A DNA stretch of 64,000 nucleotides from Synaphobranchus kaupii (GCA_029718625.1 CM056388.1:22501-86500); one strand, 5' to 3'; counted from the first letter of the stretch, positions 20,320-32,780 are shown. Program-made: numbers and translations. Notes: generated by a model from the letters alone, not told the origin.

Positions 20320-20985
20320 GAAAGCCGAATGGCATTTTATTGCTTTTCTAGAAAGCAGTGTTGTGACGTCAAATAGGCATCAGTCTGATTCTCTGCGCAA
20401 CGTTCCCTAGAGTGGTAGGCTATAAATAGGCAGAGGAAACAAGGTCAACAAGAAAACAGCAAACATTAGGTCAATCGTTAGCCGACAGCAACGTGAAGTG
20501 AAATAAAAATAATAATAACGGGAGATTTTGCAAAAACAAAGCAGAAACTAAATAAGCCCCTCTTCAGTCTGACCGAAGCTAAACGAAAATCGAAATAAAA
20601 ATAGAAAAGTAAGTAAAAGCAAACCTACTTAAAATTCAAAGTTATTCTGACAGGTTCGTTAATTTAGCTAAACCAGCAGCCAATCTATGCCTATAAATGA
20701 ACATTTTGTTGTTAATATGAGTTCTGTAACTTATTAAATTGAGTTTGCAGGAAAAGATAATTCTGAATAGAAACCGCTTGACGTGCCTTTACGCATGAAT
20801 CCAAACACACATAGATTTTGATTGTACCAAAGAACAAATTCAGATAAGGAAAATGACTAATTATGCAGTCGACAATATGCACTCTCGTTATTGTGCTCCT
20901 TTGACCGCGTTGATAAGCAAAATAAAGCGGAACCGGCGGTTGAAGTTTAGAAATAATTTAACCCGGGTCAGCTCCGGTCACCTTC

Positions 20986-21096
20986 GCTCACGGCCATACC
21001 ACACTGAAAATGCCCGATCTCATCTGATCTCGGAAGCCAAGCAGTGTAGGGCTTGGTTAGTACTTGGATGGGAGACCGCCTATAGGTGCTGTAAGC
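20986..21096 (+). rRNA. 5S rRNA: 5S rRNA type A with 7-nt deletion (probable pseudogene)
   Basis: 111 nt. Same lesion as 9304, plus G37A. Confidence 0.88.
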
Positions 21097-21339
21097 ATTT
21101 TTAAAAGTTTTGTTTTCCGTTTTCGCACGCGATGGGGCTGTTCGCCGAGGTAAAAGGTGGAAACTATCACTGTATTATTCACAATGATGATAATTAAACG
21201 TCTTCGTATCCTAATTATGCAGTGGACAATATTCACTCTCGTAATTTTGCTCCTTTGACCGCGTTGATAAGCAAAATTAAACGGAACCGGCGGTTGACGT
21301 TTAGAAACAATTTAACCCGGGTCAGCTCAGGGCAACTTC

Positions 21340-21457
21340 GCTCACGGCCATACCACACTGAAAGAGCCCGAACTCGTCCGATCTCAGAAGCCAAACAGTG
21401 TAGGGCCTGGTTAGTACTTGGATGGGAGACCGCCTGGGAATACTAGGTGCTGTAAGC
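21340..21457 (+). rRNA. 5S rRNA: 5S rRNA, type B (unit 9), G47A
   Basis: GATCTCAG in place of GATCTCGG. Confidence 0.93.
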
Positions 21458-21694
21458 ATTTTTAAAAGTTTTGTTTTCCGTTTTCGCACGCGATGGGGCT
21501 GTTCGCCGAGGTAAAAGGTGGAAACTATCACTGTATTATTCACAATGATGATAATTAAACGTATCCTAATTATGCAGTCGATAATATGCACTCTCCTAAT
21601 TGTGCTCCTTTGACCGCGTTGATAAACAGAATTAAGCGGAACCGGCGTTTGAAATTTAGAAACAATTTAACCCGGGTCAGCTCATTTCACCTTT

Positions 21695-21731
21695 GCTCAC
21701 GGCCATCCCACACTGAAAAGGCCCGAACCCG
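21695..21731 (+). pseudogene. Truncated 5S stub (type C)
   Basis: Unit 9 stub. Confidence 0.85.
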
Positions 21732-21809
21732 AGCTGTATTGTGATAGCGCATTTTCAAAACTCAAGTGTCATCGATTGCAGTGCGCATTAGGTGTAAACG
21801 ACAATTCGG

Positions 21810-21894
21810 CAGCTCAGAGCACCTGTCCTCAAGCGATCCGCTAGCCTCAGCCTTTCAGTAGCTTGGATGACAGGCTCACGCCATCGCGCCCAGC
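21810..21894 (-). ncRNA. 7SL Alu-domain segment
   Basis: 85-nt form, duplicate of the copy at 10129. Confidence 0.7.
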
Positions 21895-22569
21895 GAAAGC
21901 CGAATGGCATTTTATTGCTTTTCTAGAAAGCAGTGTTGTGACGTCAAATAGGCATCAGTCTGATTCTCTGCGCAACGTTCCCTAGAGTGGTAGGCTATAA
22001 ATAGGCAGAGGAAACAAGGTCAACAAGGTCAACAAGAAAACAGCAAACATTAGGTCAATCGTTAGCCGACAGCAACGTGAAGTGAAATAAAAATAATAAT
22101 AACGGGAGATTTTGCAAAAACAAAGCAGAAACTAAATAAGCCCCTCTTCAGTCTGACCGAAGCTAAACGAAAATCGAAATAAAAATAGAAAAGTAAGTAA
22201 AAGCAAACCTACTTAAAATTCAAAGTTATTCTGACAGGTTCGTTAATTTAGCTAAACCAGCAGCCAATCTATGCCTATAAATGAACATTTTGTTGTTAAT
22301 ATGAGTTCTGTAACTTATTAAATTGAGTTTGCAGGAAAAGATAATTCTGAATAGAAACCGCTTGACGTGCCTTTACGCATGAATCCAAACACACATAGAT
22401 TTTGATTGTACCAAAGAACAAATTCAGATAAGGAAAATGACTAATTATGCAGTCGACAATATGCACTCTCGTTATTGTGCTCCTTTGACCGCGTTGATAA
22501 GCAAAATAAAGCGGAACCGGCGGTTGAAGTTTAGAAATAATTTAACCCGGGTCAGCTCCGGTCACCTTC

Positions 22570-22687
22570 GCTCACGGCCATACCACACTGAAAATGCCCG
22601 AACTCGTCTGATCTCGGAAGCCAAGCAGTGTAGGGCTTGGTTAGTACTTGGATGGGAGACCGCCTGGGAATACTAGGTGCTGTAAGC
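22570..22687 (+). rRNA. 5S rRNA: 5S rRNA, type A (unit 10)
   Basis: 118 nt, no change noticed. Confidence 0.95.
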
Positions 22688-22930
22688 ATTTTTAAAAGTT
22701 TTGTTTTCCGTTTTCGCACGCGATGGGGCTGTTCGCCGAGGTAAAAGGTGGAAACTATCACTGTATTATTCACAATGATGATAATTAAACGTCTTCGTAT
22801 CCTAATTATGCAGTGGACAATATTCACTCTCGTAATTTTGCTCCTTTGACCGCGTTGATAAGCAAAATTAAACGGAACCGGCGGTTGACGTTTAGAAACA
22901 ATTTAACCCGGGTCAGCTCAGGGCAACTTC

Positions 22931-23048
22931 GCTCACGGCCATACCACACTGAAAGAGCCCGAACTCGTCCGATCTCGGAAGCCAAACAGTGTAGGGCCTG
23001 GTTAGTACTTGGATGGGAGACCGCCTGGGAATACTAGGTGCTGTAAGC
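22931..23048 (+). rRNA. 5S rRNA: 5S rRNA, type B (unit 10)
   Basis: 118 nt, no change noticed. Confidence 0.95.
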
Positions 23049-23285
23049 ATTTTTAAAAGTTTTGTTTTCCGTTTTCGCACGCGATGGGGCTGTTCGCCGA
23101 GGTAAAAGGTGGAAACTATCACTGTATTATTCACAATGATGATAATTAAACGTATCCTAATTATGCAGTCGATAATATGCACTCTCGTAATTGTGCTCCT
23201 TTGACCGCGTTGATAAACAGAATTAAGCGGAACCGGCGTTTGAAATTTAGAAACAATTTAACCCGGGTCAGCTCATTTCACCTTT

Positions 23286-23322
23286 GCTCACGGCCATCCC
23301 ACACTGAAAAGGCCCGAACCCG
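23286..23322 (+). pseudogene. Truncated 5S stub (type C)
   Basis: Unit 10 stub. Confidence 0.85.
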
Positions 23323-23400
23323 AGCTGTATTGTGATAGCGCATTTTCAAAACTCAAGTGTCATCGATTGCAGTGCGCATTAGGTGTAAACGACAATTCGG

Positions 23401-23486
23401 CAGCTCAGAGCACCTAGTCCTCAAGAGATCCGCTAGCCTCAGCCTTTCAGTAGCTTGGATGACAGGCTCACGCCACCGCGCCCAGC
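23401..23486 (-). ncRNA. 7SL Alu-domain segment
   Basis: 86-nt form. Confidence 0.7.
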
Positions 23487-24152
23487 GAAAGCCGAATGGC
23501 ATTTTATTGCTTTTCTAGAAAGCAGTGTTGTGACGTCAAATAGGCATCAGTCTGATTCTCTGCGCAACGTTCCCTAGAGTGGTAGGCTATAAATAGGCAG
23601 AGGAAACAAGGTCAACAAGAAAACAGCAAACATTAGGTCAATCGTTAGCCGACAGCAACGTGAAGTGAAATAAAAATAATAATAACGGGAGATTTTGCAA
23701 AAACAAAGCAGAAACTAAATAAGCCCCTCTTCAGTCTGACCGAAGCTAAACGAAAATCGAAATAAAAATAGAAAAGTAAATAAAAGCAAACCTACTTAAA
23801 ATTCAAAGTTATTCTGACAGGTTCGTTAATTTAGCTAAACCAGCAGCCAATCTATGCCTATAAATGAACATTTTGTTGTTAATATGAGTTCTGTAACTTA
23901 TTAAATTGAGTTTGCAGGAAAAGATAATTCTGAATAGAAACCGCTTGACGTGCCTTTACGCATGAATCCAAACACACATAGATTTTGATTGTACCAAAGA
24001 ACAAATTCAGATAAGGAAAATTACTAATTATGCAGTCGACAATATGCACTCTCGTTATTGTGCTCCTTTGACCGCGTTGATAAGCAAAATAAAGCGGAAC
24101 CGGCGGTTGAAGTTTAGAAATAATTTAACCCGGGTCAGCTCCGGTCACCTTC

Positions 24153-24270
24153 GCTCACGGCCATACCACACTGAAAATGCCTGAACTCGTCTGATCTCGG
24201 AAGCCAAGCAGTGTAGGGCTTGGTTAGTACTTGGATGGGAGACCGCCTGGGAATACTAGGTGCTGTAAGC
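24153..24270 (+). rRNA. 5S rRNA: 5S rRNA, type A (unit 11), C30T
   Basis: ATGCCTGAAC in place of ATGCCCGAAC. Confidence 0.93.
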
Positions 24271-24513
24271 ATTTTTAAAAGTTTTGTTTTCCGTTTTCGC
24301 ACGCGATGGGGCTGTTCGCCGAGGTAAAAGGTGGAAACTATCACTGTATTATTCACAATTATGATAATTAAACGTCTTCGTATCCTAATTATGCAGTGGA
24401 CAATATTCACTCTCGTAATTTTGCTCCTTTGACCGCGTTGATAAGCAAAATTAAACGGAACCGGCGGTTGACGTTTAGAAACAATTTAACCCGGGTCAGC
24501 TCAGGGCAACTTC

Positions 24514-24631
24514 GCTCACGGCCATACCACACTGAAAGAGCCCGAACTCGTCCGATCTCGGAAGCCAAACAGTGTAGGGCCTGGTTAGTACTTGGATGGG
24601 AGACCGCCTGGGAATACTAGGTGCTGTAGGC
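24514..24631 (+). rRNA. 5S rRNA: 5S rRNA, type B (unit 11), A116G
   Basis: Ends CTGTAGGC. Confidence 0.94.
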
Positions 24632-24868
24632 ATTTTTAAAAGTTTTGTTTTCCGTTTTCGCACGCGATGGGGCTGTTCGCCGAGGTAAAAGGTGGAAACT
24701 ATCACTGTATTATTCACAATGATGATAATTAAACGTATCCTAATTATGCAGTCGATAATATGCACTCTCGTAATTGTGCTCCTTTGACCGCGTTGATAAA
24801 CAGAATTAAGCGGAACCGGCGTTTGAAATTTAGAAACAATTTAACCCGGGTCAGCTCATTTCACCTTT

Positions 24869-24905
24869 GCTCACGGCCATCCCACACTGAAAAGGCCCGA
24901 ACCCG
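24869..24905 (+). pseudogene. Truncated 5S stub (type C)
   Basis: Unit 11 stub. Confidence 0.85.
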
Positions 24906-24983
24906 AGCTGTATTGTGATAGCGCATTTTCAAAACTCAAGTGTCATCGATTGCAGTGCGCATTAGGTGTAAACGACAATTCGG

Positions 24984-25069
24984 CAGCTCAGAGCACCTAG
25001 TCCTCAAGAGATCCGCTAACCTCAGCCTTTCAGTAGCTTGGATGACAGGCTCACGCCACCGCGCCCAGC
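24984..25069 (-). ncRNA. 7SL Alu-domain segment
   Basis: 86-nt form with gctaacc in place of gctagcc (plus strand), shared with 26567. Confidence 0.7.
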
Positions 25070-25735
25070 GAAAGCCGAATGGCATTTTATTGCTTTTCTA
25101 GAAAGCAGTGTTGTGACGTCAAATAGGCATCAGTCTGATTCTCTGCGCAACGTTCCCTAAAGTGGTAGGCTATAAATAGGCAGAGGAAACAAGGTCAACA
25201 AGAAAACAGCAAACATTAGGTCAATCGTTAGCCGACAGCAACGTGAAGTGAAATAAAAATAATAATAACGGGAGATTTTGCAAAAACAAAGCAGAAACTA
25301 AATAAGCCCCTCTTCAGTCTGACCGAAGCTAAACGAAAATCGAAATAAAAATAGAAAAGTAAGTAAAAGCAAACCTACTTAAAATTCAAAGTTATTCTGA
25401 CAGGTTCGTTAATTTAGCTAAACCAGCAGCCAATCTATGCCTATAAATGAACATTTTGTTGTTAATATGAGTTCTGTAACTTATTAAATTGAGTTTGCAG
25501 GAAAAGATAATTCTGAATAGAAACCGCTTGACGTGCCTTTACGCATGAATCCAAACACACATAGATTTTGATTGTACCAAAGAACAAATTCAGATAAGGA
25601 AAATGACTAATTATGCAGTCGACAATATGCACTCTCGTAATTGTGCTCCTTTGACCGCGTTGATAAGCAAAATAAAGCGGAACCGGCGGTTGAAGTTTAG
25701 AAATAATTTAACCCGGGTCAGCTCCGGTCACCTTC

Positions 25736-25853
25736 GCTCACGGCCATACCACACTGAAAATGCCCGAACTCGTCTGATCTCGTAAGCCAAGCAGTGTTGG
25801 GCTTGGTTAGTACTTGGATGGGAGACCGCCTGGGAATACTAGGTGCTGTAAGC
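25736..25853 (+). rRNA. 5S rRNA: 5S rRNA, type A (unit 12), G48T A63T
   Basis: CTCGTAAG in place of CTCGGAAG and GTTGGG in place of GTAGGG. First of four copies with this pair of changes. Confidence 0.93.
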
Positions 25854-26096
25854 ATTTTTAAAAGTTTTGTTTTCCGTTTTCGCACGCGATGGGGCTGTTC
25901 GCCGAGGTAAAAGGTGGAAACTATCACTGTATTATTCACAATGATGATAATTAAACGTCTTCGTATCCTAATTATGCAGTGGACAATATTCACTCTCGTA
26001 ATTTTGCTCCTTTGACCGCGTTGATAAGCAAAATTAAACGGAACCGGCGGTTGACGTTTAGAAACAATTTAACCCGGGTCAGCTCAGGGCAACTTC

Positions 26097-26214
26097 GCTC
26101 ACGGCCATACCACACTGAAAGAGCCCGAACTCGTCCGATCTCGGAAGCCAAACAGTGTAGGGCCTGGTTAGTACTTGGATGGGAGACCGCCTGGGAATAC
26201 TAGGTGCTGTAGGC
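26097..26214 (+). rRNA. 5S rRNA: 5S rRNA, type B (unit 12), A116G
   Basis: Ends CTGTAGGC, as the copy in unit 11. Confidence 0.94.
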
Positions 26215-26451
26215 ATTTTTAAAAGTTTTGTTTTCCGTTTTCGCACGCGATGGGGCTGTTCGCCGAGGTAAAAGGTGGAAACTATCACTGTATTATTCAC
26301 AATGATGATAATTAAACGTATCCTAATTATGCAGTCGATAATATGCACTCTCGTAATTGTGCTCCTTTGACCGCGTTGATAAACAGAATTAAGCGGAACC
26401 GGCGTTTGAAATTTAGAAACAATTTAACCCGGGTCAGCTCATTTCACCTTT

Positions 26452-26488
26452 GCTCACGGCCATCCCACACTGAAAAGGCCCGAACCCG
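26452..26488 (+). pseudogene. Truncated 5S stub (type C)
   Basis: Unit 12 stub. Confidence 0.85.
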
Positions 26489-26566
26489 AGCTGTATTGTG
26501 ATAGCGCATTTTCAAAACTCAAGTGTCATCGATTGCAGTGCGCATTAGGTGTAAACGACAATTCGG

Positions 26567-26652
26567 CAGCTCAGAGCACCTAGTCCTCAAGAGATCCGCT
26601 AACCTCAGCCTTTCAGTAGCTTGGATGACAGGCTCACGCCACCGCGCCCAGC
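26567..26652 (-). ncRNA. 7SL Alu-domain segment
   Basis: 86-nt form. Last copy of this form along the array. Confidence 0.7.
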
Positions 26653-27318
26653 GAAAGCCGAATGGCATTTTATTGCTTTTCTAGAAAGCAGTGTTGTGAC
26701 GTCAAATAGGCATCAGTCTGATTCTCTGCGCAACGTTCCCTAGAGTGGTAGGCTATAAATAGGCAGAGGAAACAAGGTCAACAAGAAAACAGCAAACATT
26801 AGGTCAATCGTTAGCCGACAGCAACGTGAAGTGAAATAAAAATAATAATAACGGGAGATTTTGCAAAAACAAAGCAGAAACTAAATAAGCCCCTCTTCAG
26901 TCTGACCGAAGCTAAACGAAAATCGAAATAAAAATAGAAAAGTAAGTAAAAGCAAACCTACTTAAAATTCAAAGTTATTCTGACAGGTTCGTTAATTTAG
27001 CTAAACCAGCAGCCAATCTATGCCTATAAATGAACATTTTGTTGTTAATATGAGTTCTGTAACTTATTAAATTGAGTTTGCAGGAAAAGATAATTCTGAA
27101 TAGAAACCGCTTGACGTGCCTTTACGCATGAATCCAAACACACATAGATTTTGATTGTACCAAAGAACAAATTCAGATAAGGAAAATGACTAATTATGCA
27201 GTCGACAATATGCACTCTCGTAATTGTGCTCCTTTGACCGCGTTGATAAGCAAAATAAAGCGGAACCGGCGGTTGAAGTTTAGAAATAATTTAACCCGGG
27301 TCAGCTCCGGTCACCTTC

Positions 27319-27436
27319 GCTCACGGCCATACCACACTGAAAATGCCCGAACTCGTCTGATCTCGTAAGCCAAGCAGTGTTGGGCTTGGTTAGTACTTGG
27401 ATGGGAGACCGCCTGGGAATACTAGGTGCTGTAAGC
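27319..27436 (+). rRNA. 5S rRNA: 5S rRNA, type A (unit 13), G48T A63T
   Basis: Same double change as unit 12. Confidence 0.93.
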
Positions 27437-27679
27437 ATTTTTAAAAGTTTTGTTTTCCGTTTTCGCACGCGATGGGGCTGTTCGCCGAGGTAAAAGGTGG
27501 AAACTATCACTGTATTATTCACAATGATGATAATTAAACGTCTTCGTATCCTAATTATGCAGTCGATAATATTCACTCTCGTAATTTTGCTCCTTTGACC
27601 GCGTTGATAAGCAAAATTAAACGGAACCGGCGGTTGACGTTTAGAAACAATTTAACCCGGGTCAGCTCAGGGCAACTTC

Positions 27680-27797
27680 GCTCACGGCCATACCACACTG
27701 AAAGAGCCCGAACTCGTCCGATCTCGGAAGCCAAACAGTGTAGGGCCTGGTTAGTACTTGGATGGGAGACCGCCTGGGAATACTAGGTGCTGTAAGC
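27680..27797 (+). rRNA. 5S rRNA: 5S rRNA, type B (unit 13)
   Basis: 118 nt, no change noticed. From this unit on, the A-to-B spacer mostly reads cagtcgataatattc in place of cagtggacaatattc. Confidence 0.95.
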
Positions 27798-28034
27798 ATT
27801 TTTAAAAGTTTTGTTTTCCGTTTTCGCACGCGATGGGGCTGTTCGCCGAGGTAAAAGGTGGAAACTATCACTGTATTATTCCCAATGATGATAATTAAAC
27901 GTATCCTAATTATGCAGTCGATAATATGCACTCTCGTAATTGTGCTCCTTTGACCGCGTTGATAAACAGAATTAAGCGGAACCGGCGTTTGAAATTTAGA
28001 AACAATTTAACCCGGGTCAGCTCATTTCACCTTT

Positions 28035-28071
28035 GCTCACGGCCATCCCACACTGAAAAGGCCCGAACCCG
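28035..28071 (+). pseudogene. Truncated 5S stub (type C)
   Basis: Unit 13 stub. Confidence 0.85.
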
Positions 28072-28149
28072 AGCTGTATTGTGATAGCGCATTTTCAAAA
28101 CTCAAGTGTCATCGATTGCAGTGCGCATTAGGTGTAAACGACAATTCGG

Positions 28150-28234
28150 CAGCTCAGAGCACCTGTCCTCAAGCGATCCGCTAGCCTCAGCCTTTCAGTA
28201 GCTTGGATGACAGGCTCACGCCACCGCGCCCAGC
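28150..28234 (-). ncRNA. 7SL Alu-domain segment
   Basis: 85-nt form. All following copies have this form. Confidence 0.7.
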
Positions 28235-28900
28235 GAAAGCCGAATGGCATTTTATTGCTTTTCTAGAAAGCAGTGTTGTGACGTCAAATAGGCATCAGTC
28301 TGATTCTCTGCGCAACGTTCCCTAGAGTGGTAGGCTATAAATAGGCAGAGGAAACAAGGTCAACAAGAAAACAGCAAACATTAGGTCAATCGTTAGCCGA
28401 CAGCAACGTGAAGTGAAATAAAAATAATAATAACGGGAGATTTTGCAAAAACAAAGCAGAAACTAAATAAGCCCCTCTTCAGTCTGACCGAAGCTAAACG
28501 AAAATCGAAATAAAAATAGAAAAGTAAGTAAAAGCAAACCTACTTAAAATTCAAAGTTATTCTGACAGGTTCGTTAATTTAGCTAAACCAGCAGCCAATC
28601 TATGCCTATAAATGAACATTTTGTTGTTAATATGAGTTCTGTAACTTATTAAATTGAGTTTGCAGGAAAAGATAATTCTGAATAGAAACCGCTTGACGTG
28701 CCTTTACGCATGAATCCAAACACACATAGATTTTGATTGTACCAAAGAACAAATTCAGATAAGGAAAATTACTAATTATGCAGTCGACAATATGCACTCT
28801 CGTAATTGTGCTCCTTTGACCGCGTTGATAAGCAAAATAAAGCGGAACCGGCGGTTGAAGTTTAGAAATAATTTAACCCGGGTCAGCTCCGGTCACCTTC

Positions 28901-29018
28901 GCTCACGGCCATACCACACTGAAAATGCCCGAACTCGTCTGATCTCGTAAGCCAAGCAGTGTTGGGCTTGGTTAGTACTTGGATGGGAGACCGCCTGGGA
29001 ATACTAGGTGCTGTAAGC
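28901..29018 (+). rRNA. 5S rRNA: 5S rRNA, type A (unit 14), G48T A63T
   Basis: Same double change as unit 12. Confidence 0.93.
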
Positions 29019-29261
29019 ATTTTTAAAAGTTTTGTTTTCCGTTTTCGCACGCGATGGGGCTGTTCGCCGAGGTAAAAGGTGGAAACTATCACTGTATTAT
29101 TCACAATGATGATAATTAAACGTCTTCGTATCCTAATTATGCAGTCGATAATATTCACTCTCGTAATTTTGCTCCTTTGACCGCGTTGATAAGCAAAATT
29201 AAACGGAACCGGCGGTTGACGTTTAGAAACAATTTAACCCGGGTCAGCTCAGGGCAACTTC

Positions 29262-29379
29262 GCTCACGGCCATACCACACTGAAAGAGCCCGAACTCGTC
29301 CGATCTCGGAAGCCAAACAGTGTAGGGCCTGGTTAGTACTTGGATGGGAGACCGCCTGGGAATACTAGGTGCTGTAAGC
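29262..29379 (+). rRNA. 5S rRNA: 5S rRNA, type B (unit 14)
   Basis: 118 nt, no change noticed. Confidence 0.95.
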
Positions 29380-29616
29380 ATTTTTAAAAGTTTTGTTTTC
29401 CGTTTTCGCACGCGATGGGGCTGTTCGCCGAGGTAAAAGGTGGAAACTATCACTGTATTATTCACAATGATGATAATTAAACGTATCCTAATTATGCAGT
29501 CGATAATATGCACTCTCGTAATTGTGCTCCTTTGACCGCGTTGATAAACAGAATTAAGCGGAACCGGCGTTTGAAATTTAGAAACAATTTAACCCGGGTC
29601 AGCTCATTTCACCTTT

Positions 29617-29653
29617 GCTCACGGCCATCCCACACTGAAAAGGCCCGAACCCG
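29617..29653 (+). pseudogene. Truncated 5S stub (type C)
   Basis: Unit 14 stub. Confidence 0.85.
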
Positions 29654-29731
29654 AGCTGTATTGTGATAGCGCATTTTCAAAACTCAAGTGTCATCGATTG
29701 CAGTGCGCATTAGGTGTAAACGACAATTCGG

Positions 29732-29816
29732 CAGCTCAGAGCACCTGTCCTCAAGCGATCCGCTAGCCTCAGCCTTTCAGTAGCTTGGATGACAGGCTCA
29801 CGCCACCGCGCCCAGC
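29732..29816 (-). ncRNA. 7SL Alu-domain segment
   Basis: 85-nt form. The spacer beyond has ggccaacaagaaaacaac, shared with unit 16. Confidence 0.7.
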
Positions 29817-30482
29817 GAAAGCCGAATGGCATTTTATTGCTTTTCTAGAAAGCAGTGTTGTGACGTCAAATAGGCATCAGTCTGATTCTCTGCGCAACGT
29901 TCCCTAGAGTGGTAGGCTATAAATAGGCAGAGGAAACAAGGCCAACAAGAAAACAACAAACATTAGGTCAATCGTTAGCCGACAGCAACGTGAAGTGAAA
30001 TAAAAATAATAATAACGGGAGATTTTGCAAAAACAAAGCAGAAACTAAATAAGCCCCTCTTCAGTCTGACCGAAGCTAAACGAAAATCGAAATAAAAATA
30101 GAAAAGTAAGTAAAAGCAAACCTACTTAAAATTCAAAGTTATTCTGACAGGTTCGTTAATTTAGCTAAACCAGCAGCCAATCTATGCCTATAAATGAACA
30201 TTTTGTTGTTAATATGAGTTCTGTAACTTATTAAATTGAGTTTGCAGGAAAAGATAATTCTGAATAGAAACTGCTTGACGTGCCTTTACGCATGAATCCA
30301 AACACACATAGATTTTGATTGTACCAAAGAACAAATTCCGATAAGGAAAATGACTAATTATGCAGTCGACAATATGCACTCTCGTAATTGTGCTCCTTTG
30401 ACCGCGTTGATAAGCAAAATAAAGCGGAACCGGCGGTTGAAGTTTAGAAATAATTTAACCCGGGTCAGCTCCGGTCACCTTA

Positions 30483-30600
30483 GCTCACGGCCATACCACA
30501 CTGAAAATGCCCGAACTCGTCTGATCTCGGAAGCCAAGCAGTGTAGGGCTTGGTTAGTACTTGGATGGGAGACCGCCTGGGAATACTAGGTGCTGTAAGC
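30483..30600 (+). rRNA. 5S rRNA: 5S rRNA, type A (unit 15)
   Basis: 118 nt, no change inside. The base at -2 is A rather than C. Confidence 0.95.
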
Positions 30601-30843
30601 ATTTTTAAAAGTTTTGTTTTCCGTTTTCGCACGCGATGGGGCTGTTCGCCGAGGTAAAAGGTGGAAACTATCACTGTATTATTCACAATGATGATAATTA
30701 AACGTCTTCGTATCCTAATTATGCAGTCGATAATATTCACTCTCGTAATTTTGCTCCTTTGACCGCGTTGATAAGCAAAATTAAACGGAACCGGCGGTTG
30801 ACGTTTAGAAACAATTTAACCCGGGTCAGCTCAGGGCAACTTC

Positions 30844-30961
30844 GCTCACGGCCATACCACACTGAAAGAGCCCGAACTCGTCCGATCTCGGAAGCCAAAC
30901 AGTGTAGGGCCTGGTTAGTACTTGGATGGGAGACCGCCTGGGAATACTAGGTGCTGTAAGC
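30844..30961 (+). rRNA. 5S rRNA: 5S rRNA, type B (unit 15)
   Basis: 118 nt, no change noticed. Confidence 0.95.
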
Positions 30962-31198
30962 ATTTTTAAAAGTTTTGTTTTCCGTTTTCGCACGCGATGG
31001 GGCTGTTCGCCGAGGTAAAAGGTGGAAACTATCACTGTATTATTCACAATGATGATAATTAAACGTATCCTAATTATGCAGTCGATAACATGCACTCTCG
31101 TAATTGTGCTCCTTTGACCGCGTTGATAAACAGAATTAAGCGGAACCGGCGTTTGAAATTTAGAAACAATTTAACCCGGGTCAGCTCATTTCACCTTT

Positions 31199-31235
31199 GC
31201 TCACGGCCATCCCACACTGAAAAGGCCCGAACCCG
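31199..31235 (+). pseudogene. Truncated 5S stub (type C)
   Basis: Unit 15 stub. Confidence 0.85.
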
Positions 31236-31313
31236 AGCTGTATTGTGATAGCGCATTTTCAAAACTCAAGTGTCATCGATTGCAGTGCGCATTAGGTGTA
31301 AACGACAATTCGG

Positions 31314-31398
31314 CAGCTCAGAGCACCTGTCCTCAAGCGATCCGCTAGCCTCAGCCTTTCAGTAGCTTGGATGACAGGCTCACGCCACCGCGCCCAGC
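31314..31398 (-). ncRNA. 7SL Alu-domain segment
   Basis: 85-nt form. Confidence 0.7.
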
Positions 31399-32064
31399 GA
31401 AAGCCGAATGGCATTTTATTGCTTTTCTAGAAAGCAGTGTTGTGACGTCAAATAGGCATCAGTCTGATTCTCTGCGCAACGTTCCCTAGAGTGGTAGGCT
31501 ATAAATAGGCAGAGGAAACAAGGCCAACAAGAAAACAGCAAACATTAGGTCAATCGTTAGCCGACAGCAACGTGAAGTGAAATAAAAATAATAATAACGG
31601 GAGATTTTGCAAAAACAAAGCAGAAACTAAATAAGCCCCTCTTCAGTCTGACCGAAGCTAAACGAAAATCGAAATAAAAATAGAAAAGTAAGTAAAAGCA
31701 AACCTACTTAAAATTCAAAGTTATTCTGACAGGTTCGTTAATTTAGCTAAACCAGCAGCCAATCTATGCCTATAAATGAACATTTTGTTGTTAATATGAG
31801 TTCTGTAACTTATTAAATTGAGTTTGCAGGAAAAGATAATTCTGAATAGAAACCGCTTGACGTGCCTTTACGCATGAATCCAAACACACATAGATTTTGA
31901 TTGTACCAAAGAACAAATTCCGATAAGGAAAATGACTAATTATGCAGTCGACAATATGCACTCTCGTAATTGTGCTCCTTTGACCGCGTTGATAAGCAAA
32001 ATAAAGCGGAACCGGCGGTTGAAGTTTAGAAATAATTTAACCCGGGTCAGCTCCGGTCACCTTC

Positions 32065-32182
32065 GCTCACGGCCATACCACACTGAAAATGCCCGAACTC
32101 GTCTGATCTCGTAAGCCAAGCAGTGTTGGGCTTGGTTAGTACTTGGATGGGAGACCGCCTGGGAATACTAGGTGCTGTAAGC
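32065..32182 (+). rRNA. 5S rRNA: 5S rRNA, type A (unit 16), G48T A63T
   Basis: Same double change as unit 14, 3,164 bp upstream. Confidence 0.93.
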
Positions 32183-32425
32183 ATTTTTAAAAGTTTTGTT
32201 TTCCGTTTTCGCACGCGATGGGGCTGTTCGCCGAGGTAAAAGGTGGAAACTATCACTGTATTATTCACAATGATGATAATTAAACGTCTTCGTATCCTAA
32301 TTATGCAGTCGATAATATTCACTCTCGTAATTTTGCTCCTTTGACCGCGTTGATAAGCAAAATTAAACGGAACCGGCGGTTGACGTTTAGAAACAATTTA
32401 ACCCGGGTCAGCTCAGGGCAACTTC

Positions 32426-32543
32426 GCTCACGGCCATACCACACTGAAAGAGCCCGAACTCGTCCGATCTCGGAAGCCAAACAGTGTAGGGCCTGGTTAG
32501 TACTTGGATGGGAGACCGCCTGGGAATACTAGGTGCTGTAAGC
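32426..32543 (+). rRNA. 5S rRNA: 5S rRNA, type B (unit 16)
   Basis: 118 nt, no change noticed. Confidence 0.95.
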
Positions 32544-32780
32544 ATTTTTAAAAGTTTTGTTTTCCGTTTTCGCACGCGATGGGGCTGTTCGCCGAGGTAA
32601 AAGGTGGAAACTATCACTGTATTATTCACAATGATGATAATTAAACGTATCCTAATTATGCAGTCGATAATATGCACTCTCGTAATTGTGCTCCTTTGAC
32701 CGCGTTGATAAACAGAATTAAGCGGAACCGGCGTTTGAAATTTAGAAACAATTTAACCCGGGTCAGCTCATTTCACCTTT

